DNA of 64,000 nucleotides from CAIVAT01 sp037128705 (GCA_037128705.1 JBAXVX010000010.1:50566-114565), one strand, 5' to 3'; numbered from the stretch's first letter, positions 8,701-16,928 are shown. The notes: generated by a model not told the origin, from the sequence alone. Program-made: numbers and translations.

Positions 8701-10045
8701 TTATGTTACCAATGGGGTTCACCTTCCAACCTGGACTGCCAAATCTTGGCAGCAGATCTATGATAAAGAGTTTGGCGATGGCTTCTTTGAAGATCAGTCA
8801 AATCCGCATTATTGGAAAAAAATCCACAACGTGGATGATGAAACCATCTGGAAAACCAAATTGAAACAAAAGGATCAGATGACTGAATTCCTTTTGCAAC
8901 ACCTGTATGCCGATATGACCCGTCGCCATGAGAACCCGAAACTGATGTTCAAGATGAGGGAGGCGGCAAACCCAAAGGCGCTTACCATTGGGTTTGCCAG
9001 GAGATTCGCAACCTATAAAAGAGCCCATCTGCTTTTTAGCAATCTTGATCGTTTGTCGCGCATCATAAACAATAAGGAACGGCCGGTTCAGTTCATGTTT
9101 GCCGGTAAAGCCCACCCCAATGATAAAGCCGGGCAGGACCTGATCAAACGAATCTATGAAATTTCCCATGTCCCTGAATTTGTCGGGAAAATCTTCTTTC
9201 TTGAGAACTACGACATGGAACTTGCCAAATATCTGATCAAGGGAGTAGATATCTGGTTAAATACACCGACAAGACCATTGGAAGCCTCAGGCACCAGCGG
9301 CGAAAAAGCCGTTATGAATGGGGTGGTGAATTTCAGTGTTCTTGACGGTTGGTGGGCTGAAGGCTACCGGCCAAATGCCGGCTGGGCGCTCCAGGAGGAA
9401 TCAACCTACGATAACCATCAGTTCCAGGATGAATTGGATGCGGAGACCATCTATTCCATTCTTGAGGAGGAGATAGTTCCAATCTATTACGACCTCAATG
9501 AAAAGAATGTTCCGGTAAAATGGGTTTCCTATATCAAAAACACCATTTCAGAAATTGCTCCCCATTTTACCATGAAACGGCAACTCGATGATTATATCCG
9601 CCAATATTACAATCCCCTGTTCAAGCGTTCCCATATCATGGCAGGTAAAAATTACGAAATGGCCAGGCATATTGCGAGCTGGAAACGTAAAGTAATGCGC
9701 GGGTGGGAGAGTATTGAGGTTGTTTCGGTGAAAATTCCGGATTCCAACCAGAAACCGCTTTCACTTGGAGAATCATTCAAGGCTGAAATCATCCTTGACC
9801 TGAATGAGTTATCAGGAACCGACATTGGAATCGAAGTACTCTTTGGACGAAAGATCAATGACGAAGTGAAAGAGCCAAGTTTCAAGGAGGAGATGACCCT
9901 GATGAGATCCGAAAAAAATATTGTTTCGTTTGCTTGTGATATCCCAATTAACCAGGCCGGAGTCTACGATTTCGTTTTCAGGATGTTCCCTAAAAGCCCA
10001 TTGTTGCCCCATCGACAGGATTTTAACCTCGTTACCTGGATTTAG
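5792..10045 (+). CDS. Fusion of GT3 glycogen synthase and GT35 alpha-glucan phosphorylase
   Basis: One chain of 1417 residues. Residues 1 to about 560 are eukaryote-type (GT3) glycogen synthase: SWEVCNKVGGIYT, FHEWMTGTGILYLK, TVFTAHATVVGRT, LTSGRYEMRNKGFD and FPSYYDPWGYSSLES. In known GT3 enzymes the last motif is YYEPWGY..E (E-x7-E); here the first Glu is Asp442 while the second, Glu450, is kept. Residues about 575-690 match the DUF3417 N-terminal segment of alpha-glucan phosphorylases (LAKNLWWSWNYQG). Residues about 690-1310 are the GT35 phosphorylase (YFSMEYGLHDTIKIFSGGLG, YHSNEGHSAF). EASGTSGEKAVMNG contains the expected PLP lysine K1172. A C-terminal beta-rich piece follows. One polypeptide would thus carry glycogen-building and glycogen-degrading activities. 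Last gene of the operon. Confidence 0.92.
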   Translation: MPLKDKPRIIPDYLFETSWEVCNKVGGIYTAIATKARILTEEYKDNYILIGPDVWKETHQNPEFIEDKFLYKSWRETAESEGLHFKLGRWNIPGKPVVILVDFTQYFSEKDMIFAHFWERYKLDSLSGDWDYIEPAFFGYAAGKIIDSFYNFNLSHHDKIIAQFHEWMTGTGILYLKEHIPQVGTVFTAHATVVGRTIAANGLPLYKNLENYSAEAIAKQFGVMAKFSLEKLSAHEADYFTTQSQSINNECRHFLEKEADLLTPNGFDDSWVPVKENYLEKRGRSRSKLLEVATALTGEEFSVDTILILTSGRYEMRNKGFDVFIDSLGLLNKQSKLPEKVIAFLAVPSGQSIPRKDILDRMNHKEAGQLRKEDYCTHGLIEPENDLILKRIKANGLLNRPADSVKIVYIPTYLNGSDGIFNLNYYDLLIGFDGTVFPSYYDPWGYSSLESLAFHIPSITTSLTGFGQWIKSLFPTVKDCTAVIDRNDDNDSEVAESISKHIFSCASKSVKDIIKARIKAYEISRSALWKNLIINYDEAYSETLEETALRADLYAGKQPHLFSASLKCAVNAKPDWKKVLIQQRLPENLASIERLAKNLWWSWNYQGSELFEMINKDRWYELKFNPIALIESLSFNELQDLSANEKFVNKLVKVTANFDSYMAKAAEKPKDMVGYFSMEYGLHDTIKIFSGGLGMLAGDYLKEASDSNYNIVGVGLLYRYGYFTQSLSIFGDQIATYTPQKFTHLPLIPIRDDKGNWLKITFALPGRMMYAKIWRCDVGRVPLYLLDTDIEENEEADRSITHQLYGGDLENRLRQEILLGIGGIRMLDAIGIHPDVYHSNEGHSAFIGLERLRKFIQNEKLTFSQAIEMVRCSTLFTTHTPVPAGHDTFPEDLLRRYLSHYPDYLSLKWEQFMNLGRMVDFDVNEKFSMSVLAAKLSQEINGVSRIHGRVTREMFVKLYHGYYPEELHIGYVTNGVHLPTWTAKSWQQIYDKEFGDGFFEDQSNPHYWKKIHNVDDETIWKTKLKQKDQMTEFLLQHLYADMTRRHENPKLMFKMREAANPKALTIGFARRFATYKRAHLLFSNLDRLSRIINNKERPVQFMFAGKAHPNDKAGQDLIKRIYEISHVPEFVGKIFFLENYDMELAKYLIKGVDIWLNTPTRPLEASGTSGEKAVMNGVVNFSVLDGWWAEGYRPNAGWALQEESTYDNHQFQDELDAETIYSILEEEIVPIYYDLNEKNVPVKWVSYIKNTISEIAPHFTMKRQLDDYIRQYYNPLFKRSHIMAGKNYEMARHIASWKRKVMRGWESIEVVSVKIPDSNQKPLSLGESFKAEIILDLNELSGTDIGIEVLFGRKINDEVKEPSFKEEMTLMRSEKNIVSFACDIPINQAGVYDFVFRMFPKSPLLPHRQDFNLVTWI

Positions 10046-10073
10046 GTTCTTAGACGCGATTTTCAGATATTTT

Positions 10074-10081
10074 TATCTTTG
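10074..10081 (+). promoter_or_regulatory. Bacteroidota -7 box (TATCTTTG) for fabG
   Basis: TATCTTTG matches TAnnTTTG exactly and lies 20 bp before the fabG ATG at 10102, in the 56-bp gap after the glycogen operon. No TTTG is present at the canonical -33 distance. Confidence 0.6.
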
Positions 10082-10101
10082 CAAAAATTTAATTGAACGA
10101 C

Positions 10102-10848
10102 ATGAAATTACTCGAAGGAAAAACAGCATTGATTACCGGCGCGAACCGTGGGATAGGAAAATCTATTGCCCTGAAATTTGCTGCAAATGGTGCCAATATT
10201 GCCTTTTCAGATATTCAATATAATGATGACTCCAGGCAGCTGGAGCAGGAACTGCAGGCGTTTGGCATAAAGGCCAAAGGCTACGGATCTGATGCAAGCT
10301 CATTTCCCGACAGCGAACAGCTCATTAACCAGATCATAGAGGATTTCGGGACCATTGACATATTGGTTAACAATGCCGGAATAACACGCGATAACCTGTT
10401 ACTCCGCATGACTGAACAGGATTGGGACCGGGTGATCACCGTGAATTTAAAGTCGGTTTTCAACCTTACCAAAGCAATCCAGAAAGTGATGATCAAACAA
10501 CGATTTGGCTCCATCGTCAACATGAGCTCAGTTGTTGGCGTAGAAGGGAATAGCGGCCAGTCAAACTATTCAGCATCGAAGGCTGGGATCATTGGTTTTA
10601 CCAAATCAATTGCCCAGGAATTGGGATCACGGAACATCCGGTGCAATGCCATAGCTCCAGGCTATATTGAAACCGAAATGACTGCAAAATTACCACAGGA
10701 ATTTCGCGATAAATGGATCCAGGATATTCCGATGAAACGCGCCGGAACTCCCGACGATGTTGCCAATCTTGCACTGTTTCTTGCATCTGATCTGAGTTCC
10801 TATGTTACAGGACAGGCCATCACAGTTTGTGGCGGCTTGCATACCTGA
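10102..10848 (+). CDS. fabG: 3-oxoacyl-ACP reductase (FabG, SDR family)
   Basis: A 248-residue classical short-chain dehydrogenase that reduces 3-oxoacyl-ACP with NADPH in fatty acid elongation. Visible are the cofactor loop TGANRGIGKS, NNAG (residues about 88-91), the catalytic Ser in MSSVVGVEGNSG, the YSASK Tyr-Lys pair, and the APGYIETEM segment that precedes the substrate loop. The length is normal for FabG. An upstream TTG at 10093 is in frame, but the ATG at 10102 (MKLLEGKTALITG) is the family start. The downstream vWA gene begins at or just inside its 3' end. FabG-type SDRs can have other substrates. The match here is strong but specificity is inferred. Confidence 0.88.
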   Translation: MKLLEGKTALITGANRGIGKSIALKFAANGANIAFSDIQYNDDSRQLEQELQAFGIKAKGYGSDASSFPDSEQLINQIIEDFGTIDILVNNAGITRDNLLLRMTEQDWDRVITVNLKSVFNLTKAIQKVMIKQRFGSIVNMSSVVGVEGNSGQSNYSASKAGIIGFTKSIAQELGSRNIRCNAIAPGYIETEMTAKLPQEFRDKWIQDIPMKRAGTPDDVANLALFLASDLSSYVTGQAITVCGGLHT

Positions 10849-10862
10849 TTAATCCAAAAGTT

Positions 10863-12935
10863 TTGGGACTGATTACTGAATACCCTTCAGGATTCATTTT
10901 CGCGTGTCTCTTTCTTGGAGGTGTCTACTCTTTTATCCTCTATTACCGGGATTTAAAGAGCGGACCACAGACAGCTGTCCTATGGAGCATGGTGGTGTTG
11001 CGTTTTTTATCAGTTTCGATAATTTCATTTCTTGTCCTTTCCCCATTGATCAGGCAATCAGAAAAACTGATTCAAAAACCCATTGTCGTTATCGGGGTTG
11101 ATAACTCAAGGTCAGTTATCCTTGCAGGAGATTCGGCCTATTATAAGTCAACTTTCCCTTCAGAAATAAACAAGCTGGCACATCAATTGGGAAAAAAATG
11201 CGAGGTAAGGATTTATTCTCTGGGCGAGCATCTTAAAAATGGATTTGATGCCTCCTATGCAGATGTTTATACGGATATTTCTGCTTTTTTCAATGAGGTG
11301 ACCACGCGTTATTCCAATCGCAATGCCGCTGCAGTAATCCTTGCCTCCGACGGGATCTATAATAAAGGGACCGACCCTTTTTATGCAGCCCAGAAAATAC
11401 CCTTTCCTGTTTATACTATCGCTTTAGGGGATACCAATCTGAAGAAGGATATCAATATCCATCAAATCCTGGTGAATAAAACGGTTTTCAAAGGTGATAA
11501 ATTCCCTGTAGAAATCACCGTAGAGATGAATAAATGTAACGGTTTAAATTCAAGGCTTACGCTTTCAAGGGGAAACAGGATAATGGAATCCAGGGATGTA
11601 AAGGCGACCAGCAACCGTTTTCTTCAGAAAGTTACCTTCCTGATTGATGCCGGTGAAACAGGCATGATAAAATATTCGCTCAGGCTCAGTGACCTTGAAG
11701 GCGAGGCAGATGGTCAGAATAACAGGATGGATTTTTTTGTTGACGTGACTGATACGCGGCAGAAGGTGGCAGTGATATTTGATGCCCCCCATCCTGATAT
11801 TGGTGCTATATTAAAGGCGGTTGAAGGCTCTTTACATTTCGAAACCGACCTGATCCGCTCAGATTCCCTTCCAAAAAACTTTGATAAATATGATCTGGCG
11901 ATCCTGAACCAGCTGCCTTCCGTTGTTAATATGGTTGATCTCACCTCCTTGTTGAAATCCAGGACATCCTTGCTTTTTATCATTGGATCACAGACAGATT
12001 TGAATGCTTTTAACCATCTTAAAATCGGTTTGGTGATCAATTCTGCAAAAAGCATTATTTCCGAGTCACAACCAGTACTCAACAAAAGCTTTTCATTGTT
12101 TGAACTCCCAAAAGCCGATGATGAAATTTTCGCCGGATCCCCGCCGCTGCAGTCTCCCTTTGGCCAGTACCAATACAGCCCTTTGACGGATATCCTGTTT
12201 TATCAGAAAATCGGTACGATCGAATCTCAATTGCCCCTGGTGATGTTCACCAGGTTATCAGAAAAGAAAATCGGGATCATTGCCGGCGAAAACATATGGC
12301 GTTGGAGGGTGGATGATTATATCAGGGCATCCAGCCATGAGGCCTTCGATCTGTTAATTGATAAAATGGTGAAGTATCTTTCAACCAAGGATGATAAATC
12401 GTTTTTCAGGATTCATATGAAAAGCAAGATTTCTGAAAATGATCCTGTAGAAATGGATGCCGAATTATTTAATGCAACATATGAACTCATCAACGGTCCA
12501 GAGGTAAACATGACCATCACTGATGAATCCGGAAAGGCATACCCCTTCCTCTTCAATAAAACCCTGAAATCATATTATCTGAATGCCGGTCTTTTCCCTG
12601 TCGGAGAGTATTCCTATAAGGCCACGACGACGGTAGGCCCCAAACTCTATCAGAAAAAGGGTAAGTTTTATATTGAACGGATCAACATTGAGAGTGTTAA
12701 TCTTGTCGCCGATCAACATGAACTGTTCAGGATTGCTACAGCACATGACGGAGAGATGATTGGAAGGGACAGCATCAGCATTTTAGCTGATAAAATCATT
12801 GCAAGGCAGGATATCAGAAGCGTATCCATCAATCAGAACCGAATGACAGATTTAATTGGAAATCCATGGCTCTTCGCTGTAATCCTGGCACTTTTAACAG
12901 CAGAATGGATTGTCAGGAAACGGGAAGGTAAATAG
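10863..12935 (+). CDS. vWA-domain inner-membrane protein of unknown function
   Basis: About 690 residues. Two N-terminal membrane segments (GFIFACLFLGGVYSFILYY; a second starting VVLRFLSVSIISFLVL) are followed by a von Willebrand A domain with a MIDAS-like DxSxS motif (VGVDNSRSV), then beta-rich regions facing the periplasm, and one C-terminal membrane segment (WLFAVILALLTAEWIV) with a short basic tail. The layout resembles BatA/BatB-like Bacteroidota proteins, but no MoxR or Bat partner genes are near. There is no ATG before the membrane segments: the first in-frame ATG, at 10989, would remove the first one. Candidate starts are TTG 10827 (overlapping fabG by 22 bp) and TTG 10863 (MGLITEYPSGF). 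The latter is chosen because the EYP(S)xF segment normally lies at the very N-terminus of such proteins. Confidence 0.72.
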   Translation: MGLITEYPSGFIFACLFLGGVYSFILYYRDLKSGPQTAVLWSMVVLRFLSVSIISFLVLSPLIRQSEKLIQKPIVVIGVDNSRSVILAGDSAYYKSTFPSEINKLAHQLGKKCEVRIYSLGEHLKNGFDASYADVYTDISAFFNEVTTRYSNRNAAAVILASDGIYNKGTDPFYAAQKIPFPVYTIALGDTNLKKDINIHQILVNKTVFKGDKFPVEITVEMNKCNGLNSRLTLSRGNRIMESRDVKATSNRFLQKVTFLIDAGETGMIKYSLRLSDLEGEADGQNNRMDFFVDVTDTRQKVAVIFDAPHPDIGAILKAVEGSLHFETDLIRSDSLPKNFDKYDLAILNQLPSVVNMVDLTSLLKSRTSLLFIIGSQTDLNAFNHLKIGLVINSAKSIISESQPVLNKSFSLFELPKADDEIFAGSPPLQSPFGQYQYSPLTDILFYQKIGTIESQLPLVMFTRLSEKKIGIIAGENIWRWRVDDYIRASSHEAFDLLIDKMVKYLSTKDDKSFFRIHMKSKISENDPVEMDAELFNATYELINGPEVNMTITDESGKAYPFLFNKTLKSYYLNAGLFPVGEYSYKATTTVGPKLYQKKGKFYIERINIESVNLVADQHELFRIATAHDGEMIGRDSISILADKIIARQDIRSVSINQNRMTDLIGNPWLFAVILALLTAEWIVRKREGK

Positions 12936-12953
12936 CCCTGTGGGGATCCAATC

Positions 12954-13784
12954 CTACAAATCTCTTTTTAGTAAAATCCGGTAAACGACCCCGATCATCA
13001 GTGCGGAATAAAGCAGGGGAATGCAGCAGGCCCATAAACTCACCGAGTCCTGCAAATTTAACCCCATGACCTGTTTAAGCACTGGAATGGCCGGGTACTC
13101 CGTTACACGGAGGACTGTATTGACAGGCAGATAGGTGGAAATATTATTTTCAAATACAATGGGGCTTTTCAGAAAATAATAAAGAATTGGCTCTGCAATG
13201 AATACGTACAAGGTGAAAAGCGCAATGGAAAGACCTGTATTCCTGAAAAGAAATCCGAAAAAGAGGGCGAAAATCTGAAAGGAAAGGATGCTGACGAAAA
13301 ATCCCAGCATGAAGGTCGATTTTTCCAGTATCATAGCCAGGGAAATATCCGATGTGTTAGAAAGTCCGAGGATCAGGGTCCCGATGCAAAGTAAAACAGT
13401 CATGACGACCGAAATGAGCAGGATCAGCAATAACTTCGATGCAAGAAATTCGGCTTTGCTCATTCCATTGATCATATTCTGACGGATAGTCTTAAAGGTA
13501 TACTCATTGGTGATCAAAATGATCATCACCATAGCAGGAAAGATAAGAACATACCGGATGGAGGCGAAAAATGCAATGTTCTGCCAGACCCACGGGAAAA
13601 AATAGATGACGACATGTGGAATGGGGATGGGAAGGTGTTTGTTGGTATTGTCGACCATGTTGTTGATCATGAACTCAGCCATGGCAATACCAGCCGAAAG
13701 AAAAATAAAATACAGACCGATCAGGATCCAGAATATTTTATAAGTCAGGATTTTCTTGAATTCAATTTTTAAAAGCTTTGTCAT
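12954..13784 (-). CDS. ABC-2 type exporter permease
   Basis: A 276-residue integral membrane protein with six clear hydrophobic spans, among them FWILIGLYFIFLSAGIAMA, YVLIFPAMVMIILIT, LLLILLISVVMTVLLCIG and LSIALFTLYVFIAEPILYYF. The cytoplasmic segment after span 2 (NEYTFKTIRQNMINGMSK) is the coupling-helix motif common in ABC-2 permeases of the bacitracin/NatB-like group. Its start overlaps the stop of the ATPase gene by 4 bp (ATGA), so the two are translationally coupled and form one transporter. Substrate unknown; possibly export of, or resistance to, a small lipid or peptide. Confidence 0.85.
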   Translation of the reverse strand: MTKLLKIEFKKILTYKIFWILIGLYFIFLSAGIAMAEFMINNMVDNTNKHLPIPIPHVVIYFFPWVWQNIAFFASIRYVLIFPAMVMIILITNEYTFKTIRQNMINGMSKAEFLASKLLLILLISVVMTVLLCIGTLILGLSNTSDISLAMILEKSTFMLGFFVSILSFQIFALFFGFLFRNTGLSIALFTLYVFIAEPILYYFLKSPIVFENNISTYLPVNTVLRVTEYPAIPVLKQVMGLNLQDSVSLWACCIPLLYSALMIGVVYRILLKRDL

Positions 13785-14677
13785 TTGTTATCATCTAATA
13801 GTTCAAGGAAATGTTGTTCAAGGCTGCGTTTCCGTTCGGTTAAATGCCTCAGGATGATGCCATTTTTAAAGAATAATTCATTCAACTCTTCAGCCTTGAC
13901 GGGGTCTTTGAAATAAACGAGAATGTAGTCCTTTTCTTCGGTAAGGGATTGAAAAGCAGGATGCTGAGTAATAGCCTTTTTCAATGCGTCGTGTTTCAGG
14001 GAGGACAGCTCAAAGGAGTCTGAAACAGCAAGCACTTCGCTTACCTTCCCGTCAAAAAGTTTTTTGCCTTTATCGAGGACAGCTACATGGCTGCAAATTT
14101 TCTGGACTTCATCCAGAAGGTGAGATGCCATGATAATGGTGGTTCCCAGGCCTGCAACCGATAAAATAAGTTCACGGATCTGAGCAATACCCTGGGGGTC
14201 GAGTCCATTGGTCGGTTCGTCGAGGATGAGCACATCAGGATTACCGAGTAGGGCAGAGGCAATGGCGAGCCGTTGTTTCATCCCGAAGGAAAAGGTCTTG
14301 AACCGGGTGTTTCTTCGCTCGAAAAGACCTGTAAGGTTAAGAACCCGGTCGATGTCTTCATAACCGAAATCCTTAATATCGGCAACAATCTTCAGGTTGT
14401 TTACCGGACTTAGATAGGGGAAAAAATTAGGGCTTTCAATCACGCTTCCAATGCGCTTCCGGGTTTCTTTGGAAGGCTCCTGGCCAAACCATTGAAAATC
14501 ACCCTTGTTTGCTTTGATCAGTTCAAGGATCACACTCAGTGTGGTTGTTTTTCCACTTCCGTTGGGACCGAGAATACCAAAAATCTGACCTCTTTTTACT
14601 TCCAGGGAAAGATCATTGACAGCCTGGATTTTTCCATATCGTTTTGAGATATTGTTGACAGACAGAATAGTTTCCAA
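13781..14677 (-). CDS. ABC-2 type exporter ATP-binding protein
   Basis: An ABC ATPase of about 298 residues: Walker A GPNGSGKTT, signature FSFGMKQRLAIA (an LSGGQ variant normal in this group), Walker B LILDEPTNGLD, and the switch region IIMASHLLDEVQ. A C-terminal extension of about 80 residues after the ATPase core is usual in ABC-2 exporters. No ATG is available. TTG codons at 14683 and 14677 are in frame, and 14677 gives METILSVNNISKRYG, the usual N-terminus. The permease follows with a 4-bp overlap. The upstream gap to the RsmI-like gene is about 90 bp, so this pair may have its own promoter. Confidence 0.85.
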   Translation of the reverse strand: METILSVNNISKRYGKIQAVNDLSLEVKRGQIFGILGPNGSGKTTTLSVILELIKANKGDFQWFGQEPSKETRKRIGSVIESPNFFPYLSPVNNLKIVADIKDFGYEDIDRVLNLTGLFERRNTRFKTFSFGMKQRLAIASALLGNPDVLILDEPTNGLDPQGIAQIRELILSVAGLGTTIIMASHLLDEVQKICSHVAVLDKGKKLFDGKVSEVLAVSDSFELSSLKHDALKKAITQHPAFQSLTEEKDYILVYFKDPVKAEELNELFFKNGIILRHLTERKRSLEQHFLELLDDNK

Positions 14678-14772
14678 AATCAAATAGATGAGGTGGGTGA
14701 AATCGATTAAACTTGGACGCGAATTTAACTTAATTGTTACAAAAACGTAAATAGCGGATATCTATTATGTAA

Positions 14773-15480
14773 TTAATGAAACAAGAGAAAGATAACAGAT
14801 TTTTTCTGGATTTCAGGTCTGGATTTTCTCCATGATGCGATTGATTTCGACTCGATTTGTTCGTCTGTTCCTGTAACCCCGACGGCAATGCATAACATGG
14901 TATCTTCACGGCAAACTGATATGATGGAATCAAAAAGCTGAAGGTTCCGGTAGGGTGTTTCAATAAAAATCTGGGTCTGATCTTTTTCACTGACTGTGCG
15001 TTCCAATTCCCTGATCTTTTTTACACGGAGCATTTTGTCGGCGGGAAGATATCCAAGGAAGCAGAAATTCTGACCATTGAAGCCTGAGGCCATCAAAGCA
15101 AGCAGGATGGAAGACGGTCCGGTCAGGGGCACAACCCGGATGCCAAGGTTGTGGGCCGCCTTCACGATCCGGGAACCGGGATCTGCAACACAGGGAGCGC
15201 CTGCCTCAGACAGCAACCCGATATCATGACCCTGCAGGGTGCAAGCCAGATTCGTTTCAAAATCCATATCCTCCGAATGTTCATTGTGGACGATAAAGGT
15301 CAACTCATCAATGGATTTTTGAATTCCCGCCTTGATGAGGAAACGCCTTGCTGTCCTTAGCTCCTCCACGATGAAGTATTCCAGCCTTCGGATGATTGCC
15401 AGGGTCCCTTCAGGGATTACCGAGGTAACTTCGCCATCCGACACAGGGGTCGGAATCAGATATAAAACACCTTTATTCAT
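14773..15480 (-). CDS. RsmI-like SAM-dependent methyltransferase (tetrapyrrole methylase fold)
   Basis: A 235-residue protein of the RsmI family, which 2'-O-methylates C1402 of 16S rRNA. Visible: LIPTPVSDG at the N-terminus, EELRTARRFL, the SAM-site GLLSEAGAPCVADPGSRIV, VPLTGPSSILLALMASG, and IFIETPYRN. It is shorter than E. coli RsmI (about 286) and lacks its C-terminal domain, as is common for this Bacteroidota branch, so the exact modified base is uncertain. The start overlaps the 3' end of the PLP-enzyme gene by 8 bp, and it is the last gene of the dnaA-led series. Confidence 0.82.
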   Translation of the reverse strand: MNKGVLYLIPTPVSDGEVTSVIPEGTLAIIRRLEYFIVEELRTARRFLIKAGIQKSIDELTFIVHNEHSEDMDFETNLACTLQGHDIGLLSEAGAPCVADPGSRIVKAAHNLGIRVVPLTGPSSILLALMASGFNGQNFCFLGYLPADKMLRVKKIRELERTVSEKDQTQIFIETPYRNLQLFDSIISVCREDTMLCIAVGVTGTDEQIESKSIASWRKSRPEIQKKSVIFLLFH

Positions 15481-16441
15481 GCTTCAGCCAGGGTAAATCC
15501 TCCAAATCTACATTCCCTCCCGATATGATGAGGCCAGTTCTTTTTCCGGCTACATCTATCTTTCCCTCCATAATTGCTGCAAAAGGAACCGCTGAGGATG
15601 GTTCAATGACGATTTTCATCCGTTCCCATAAAAAACGCATCGCCTTGATAATGCTTGATTCGCTGACGGTAACGATGGATTGCACGTGTTGCAGAATGAT
15701 GGGAAACGTAACTGACCCCAATGAGGTTCGTAATCCGTCAGCAATGGTATCAGGGTGAAGGGATGGGATAATCTGCTTCCTGGTAAATGACAGAAATGCA
15801 TCATTGGCCTGTTCCGGCTCGGCGGCGATCACACTGGTCAATGGACTGAAATAATGGATAGCCAGGGAAGTTCCGCTGAGTAACCCGCCGCCGCCTACTG
15901 GAGCAATAACAATATCCAGGTTTTTCACCTCCTCAATCAGTTCAAGTGCAGCAGTGGCCTGTCCGGCAATGATCCGTTCATCGTTATAAGGATGGATCTC
16001 AGTTGCACCTGTTTTCAGGATGACTTCTCCAAGGGTAGTTTCCCTCGACTCCAGGGTAGGGGTGCAAAAAGTTATTATCCCCCCATATTCCTTTACAGCA
16101 TTCACCTTTATTTTAGAGGAATTGCTGGGCATGACAATGAATGCTTTCGAATTGACAAGAGAAGCAGCCCATGACAGGGCCTGTGCATGATTACCTGATG
16201 AATGGGTGGCTACACCATGAACCAGCTTTTCTTTATCCAGTGAAAGTACTGCATTGGTGGCACCTCTTGCCTTGAATGCCCCGATCTTCTGGAAATTCTC
16301 ACATTTCAGGTAAATCTCGCTGTTGAAAAGGCGGTTTATGGTATGTGAGGTTAGGACTGGAGTCCTGTTAACGTAAGGAGATATCCGCGCAGCGGCTTCG
16401 CGAATGGTGCCAGGTTGGATATTTGACACGGTTTTCATCAT
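15473..16441 (-). CDS. Threonine dehydratase / serine racemase-like PLP enzyme
   Basis: A 322-residue fold-type II PLP enzyme. The PLP lysine is K57 in KIGAFKARGA. The substrate loop is SSGNHAQA, the phosphate cradle is GGGGLLSG, and the C-terminal cofactor contact is ISGGNVDL. There is no ACT regulatory domain, so it is the short catabolic-threonine-dehydratase or serine-racemase type. These cannot be separated by eye. Likely reaction: deamination of threonine or serine to 2-oxo acid and ammonia. It overlaps the upstream phosphatase gene by 4 bp and the downstream methyltransferase gene by 8 bp, so it is part of one transcript with dnaA, an unexpected place for an amino-acid enzyme. Confidence 0.83.
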   Translation of the reverse strand: MMKTVSNIQPGTIREAAARISPYVNRTPVLTSHTINRLFNSEIYLKCENFQKIGAFKARGATNAVLSLDKEKLVHGVATHSSGNHAQALSWAASLVNSKAFIVMPSNSSKIKVNAVKEYGGIITFCTPTLESRETTLGEVILKTGATEIHPYNDERIIAGQATAALELIEEVKNLDIVIAPVGGGGLLSGTSLAIHYFSPLTSVIAAEPEQANDAFLSFTRKQIIPSLHPDTIADGLRTSLGSVTFPIILQHVQSIVTVSESSIIKAMRFLWERMKIVIEPSSAVPFAAIMEGKIDVAGKRTGLIISGGNVDLEDLPWLKHE

Positions 16442-16911
16442 TTATGAGGTTGATTGACCAGGTTGAGGGTTATCTGCGTACATGCATCCTCCAGCTGGAT
16501 ATACACCCTTTCAAATGCCTTCATGTCGTGGTACCAGGGATCCTGAACTCCTCTGTTTTGACCGGGCGATAATACATTCAGCAAATAATCGACCTTTTCA
16601 ACATCGGCGTCATTACGTGCCAGGCGGATGATGTTGTTATAATGGGAGGAATCCATTGCATAAATATAGTCAAACCGGTCGAAATCCTTCATGGTGAACA
16701 ACCGGGCCCTGTGTGATGAAATGTCAATACCCCTTTCCTTGGCAACCTCCTGGGCACGCGAATCGGGTGCGTCGCCGACATGAAATGATTCAAAGCCGCA
16801 GGAATCAACTTCTGCCTGAAAATGGAGGTGTTTTAATTTATCCTTGAGAATACCCTCTGCCATCGGAGACCTGCAGATGTTACCTGTGCAAACGAAAAGG
16901 ATATTTACCAA
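16438..16911 (-). CDS. Low-molecular-weight protein-tyrosine phosphatase
   Basis: A 157-residue cytoplasmic phosphatase. The CX5R P-loop VCTGNICRSP sits at the N-terminus (nucleophile C8, R14) and the general acid is in the DPWY loop (D124). Length and motif spacing are normal for the family, which dephosphorylates tyrosine on proteins and in many bacteria opposes BY-kinases of polysaccharide export. No kinase is nearby. It lies 17 bp after dnaA and overlaps the next gene by 4 bp. A LMW-PTP gene next to dnaA is, as I recall, a common Bacteroidota arrangement. Confidence 0.9.
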   Translation of the reverse strand: MVNILFVCTGNICRSPMAEGILKDKLKHLHFQAEVDSCGFESFHVGDAPDSRAQEVAKERGIDISSHRARLFTMKDFDRFDYIYAMDSSHYNNIIRLARNDADVEKVDYLLNVLSPGQNRGVQDPWYHDMKAFERVYIQLEDACTQITLNLVNQPHK

Positions 16912-16928
16912 GGTGGTGGCTTGTACTG

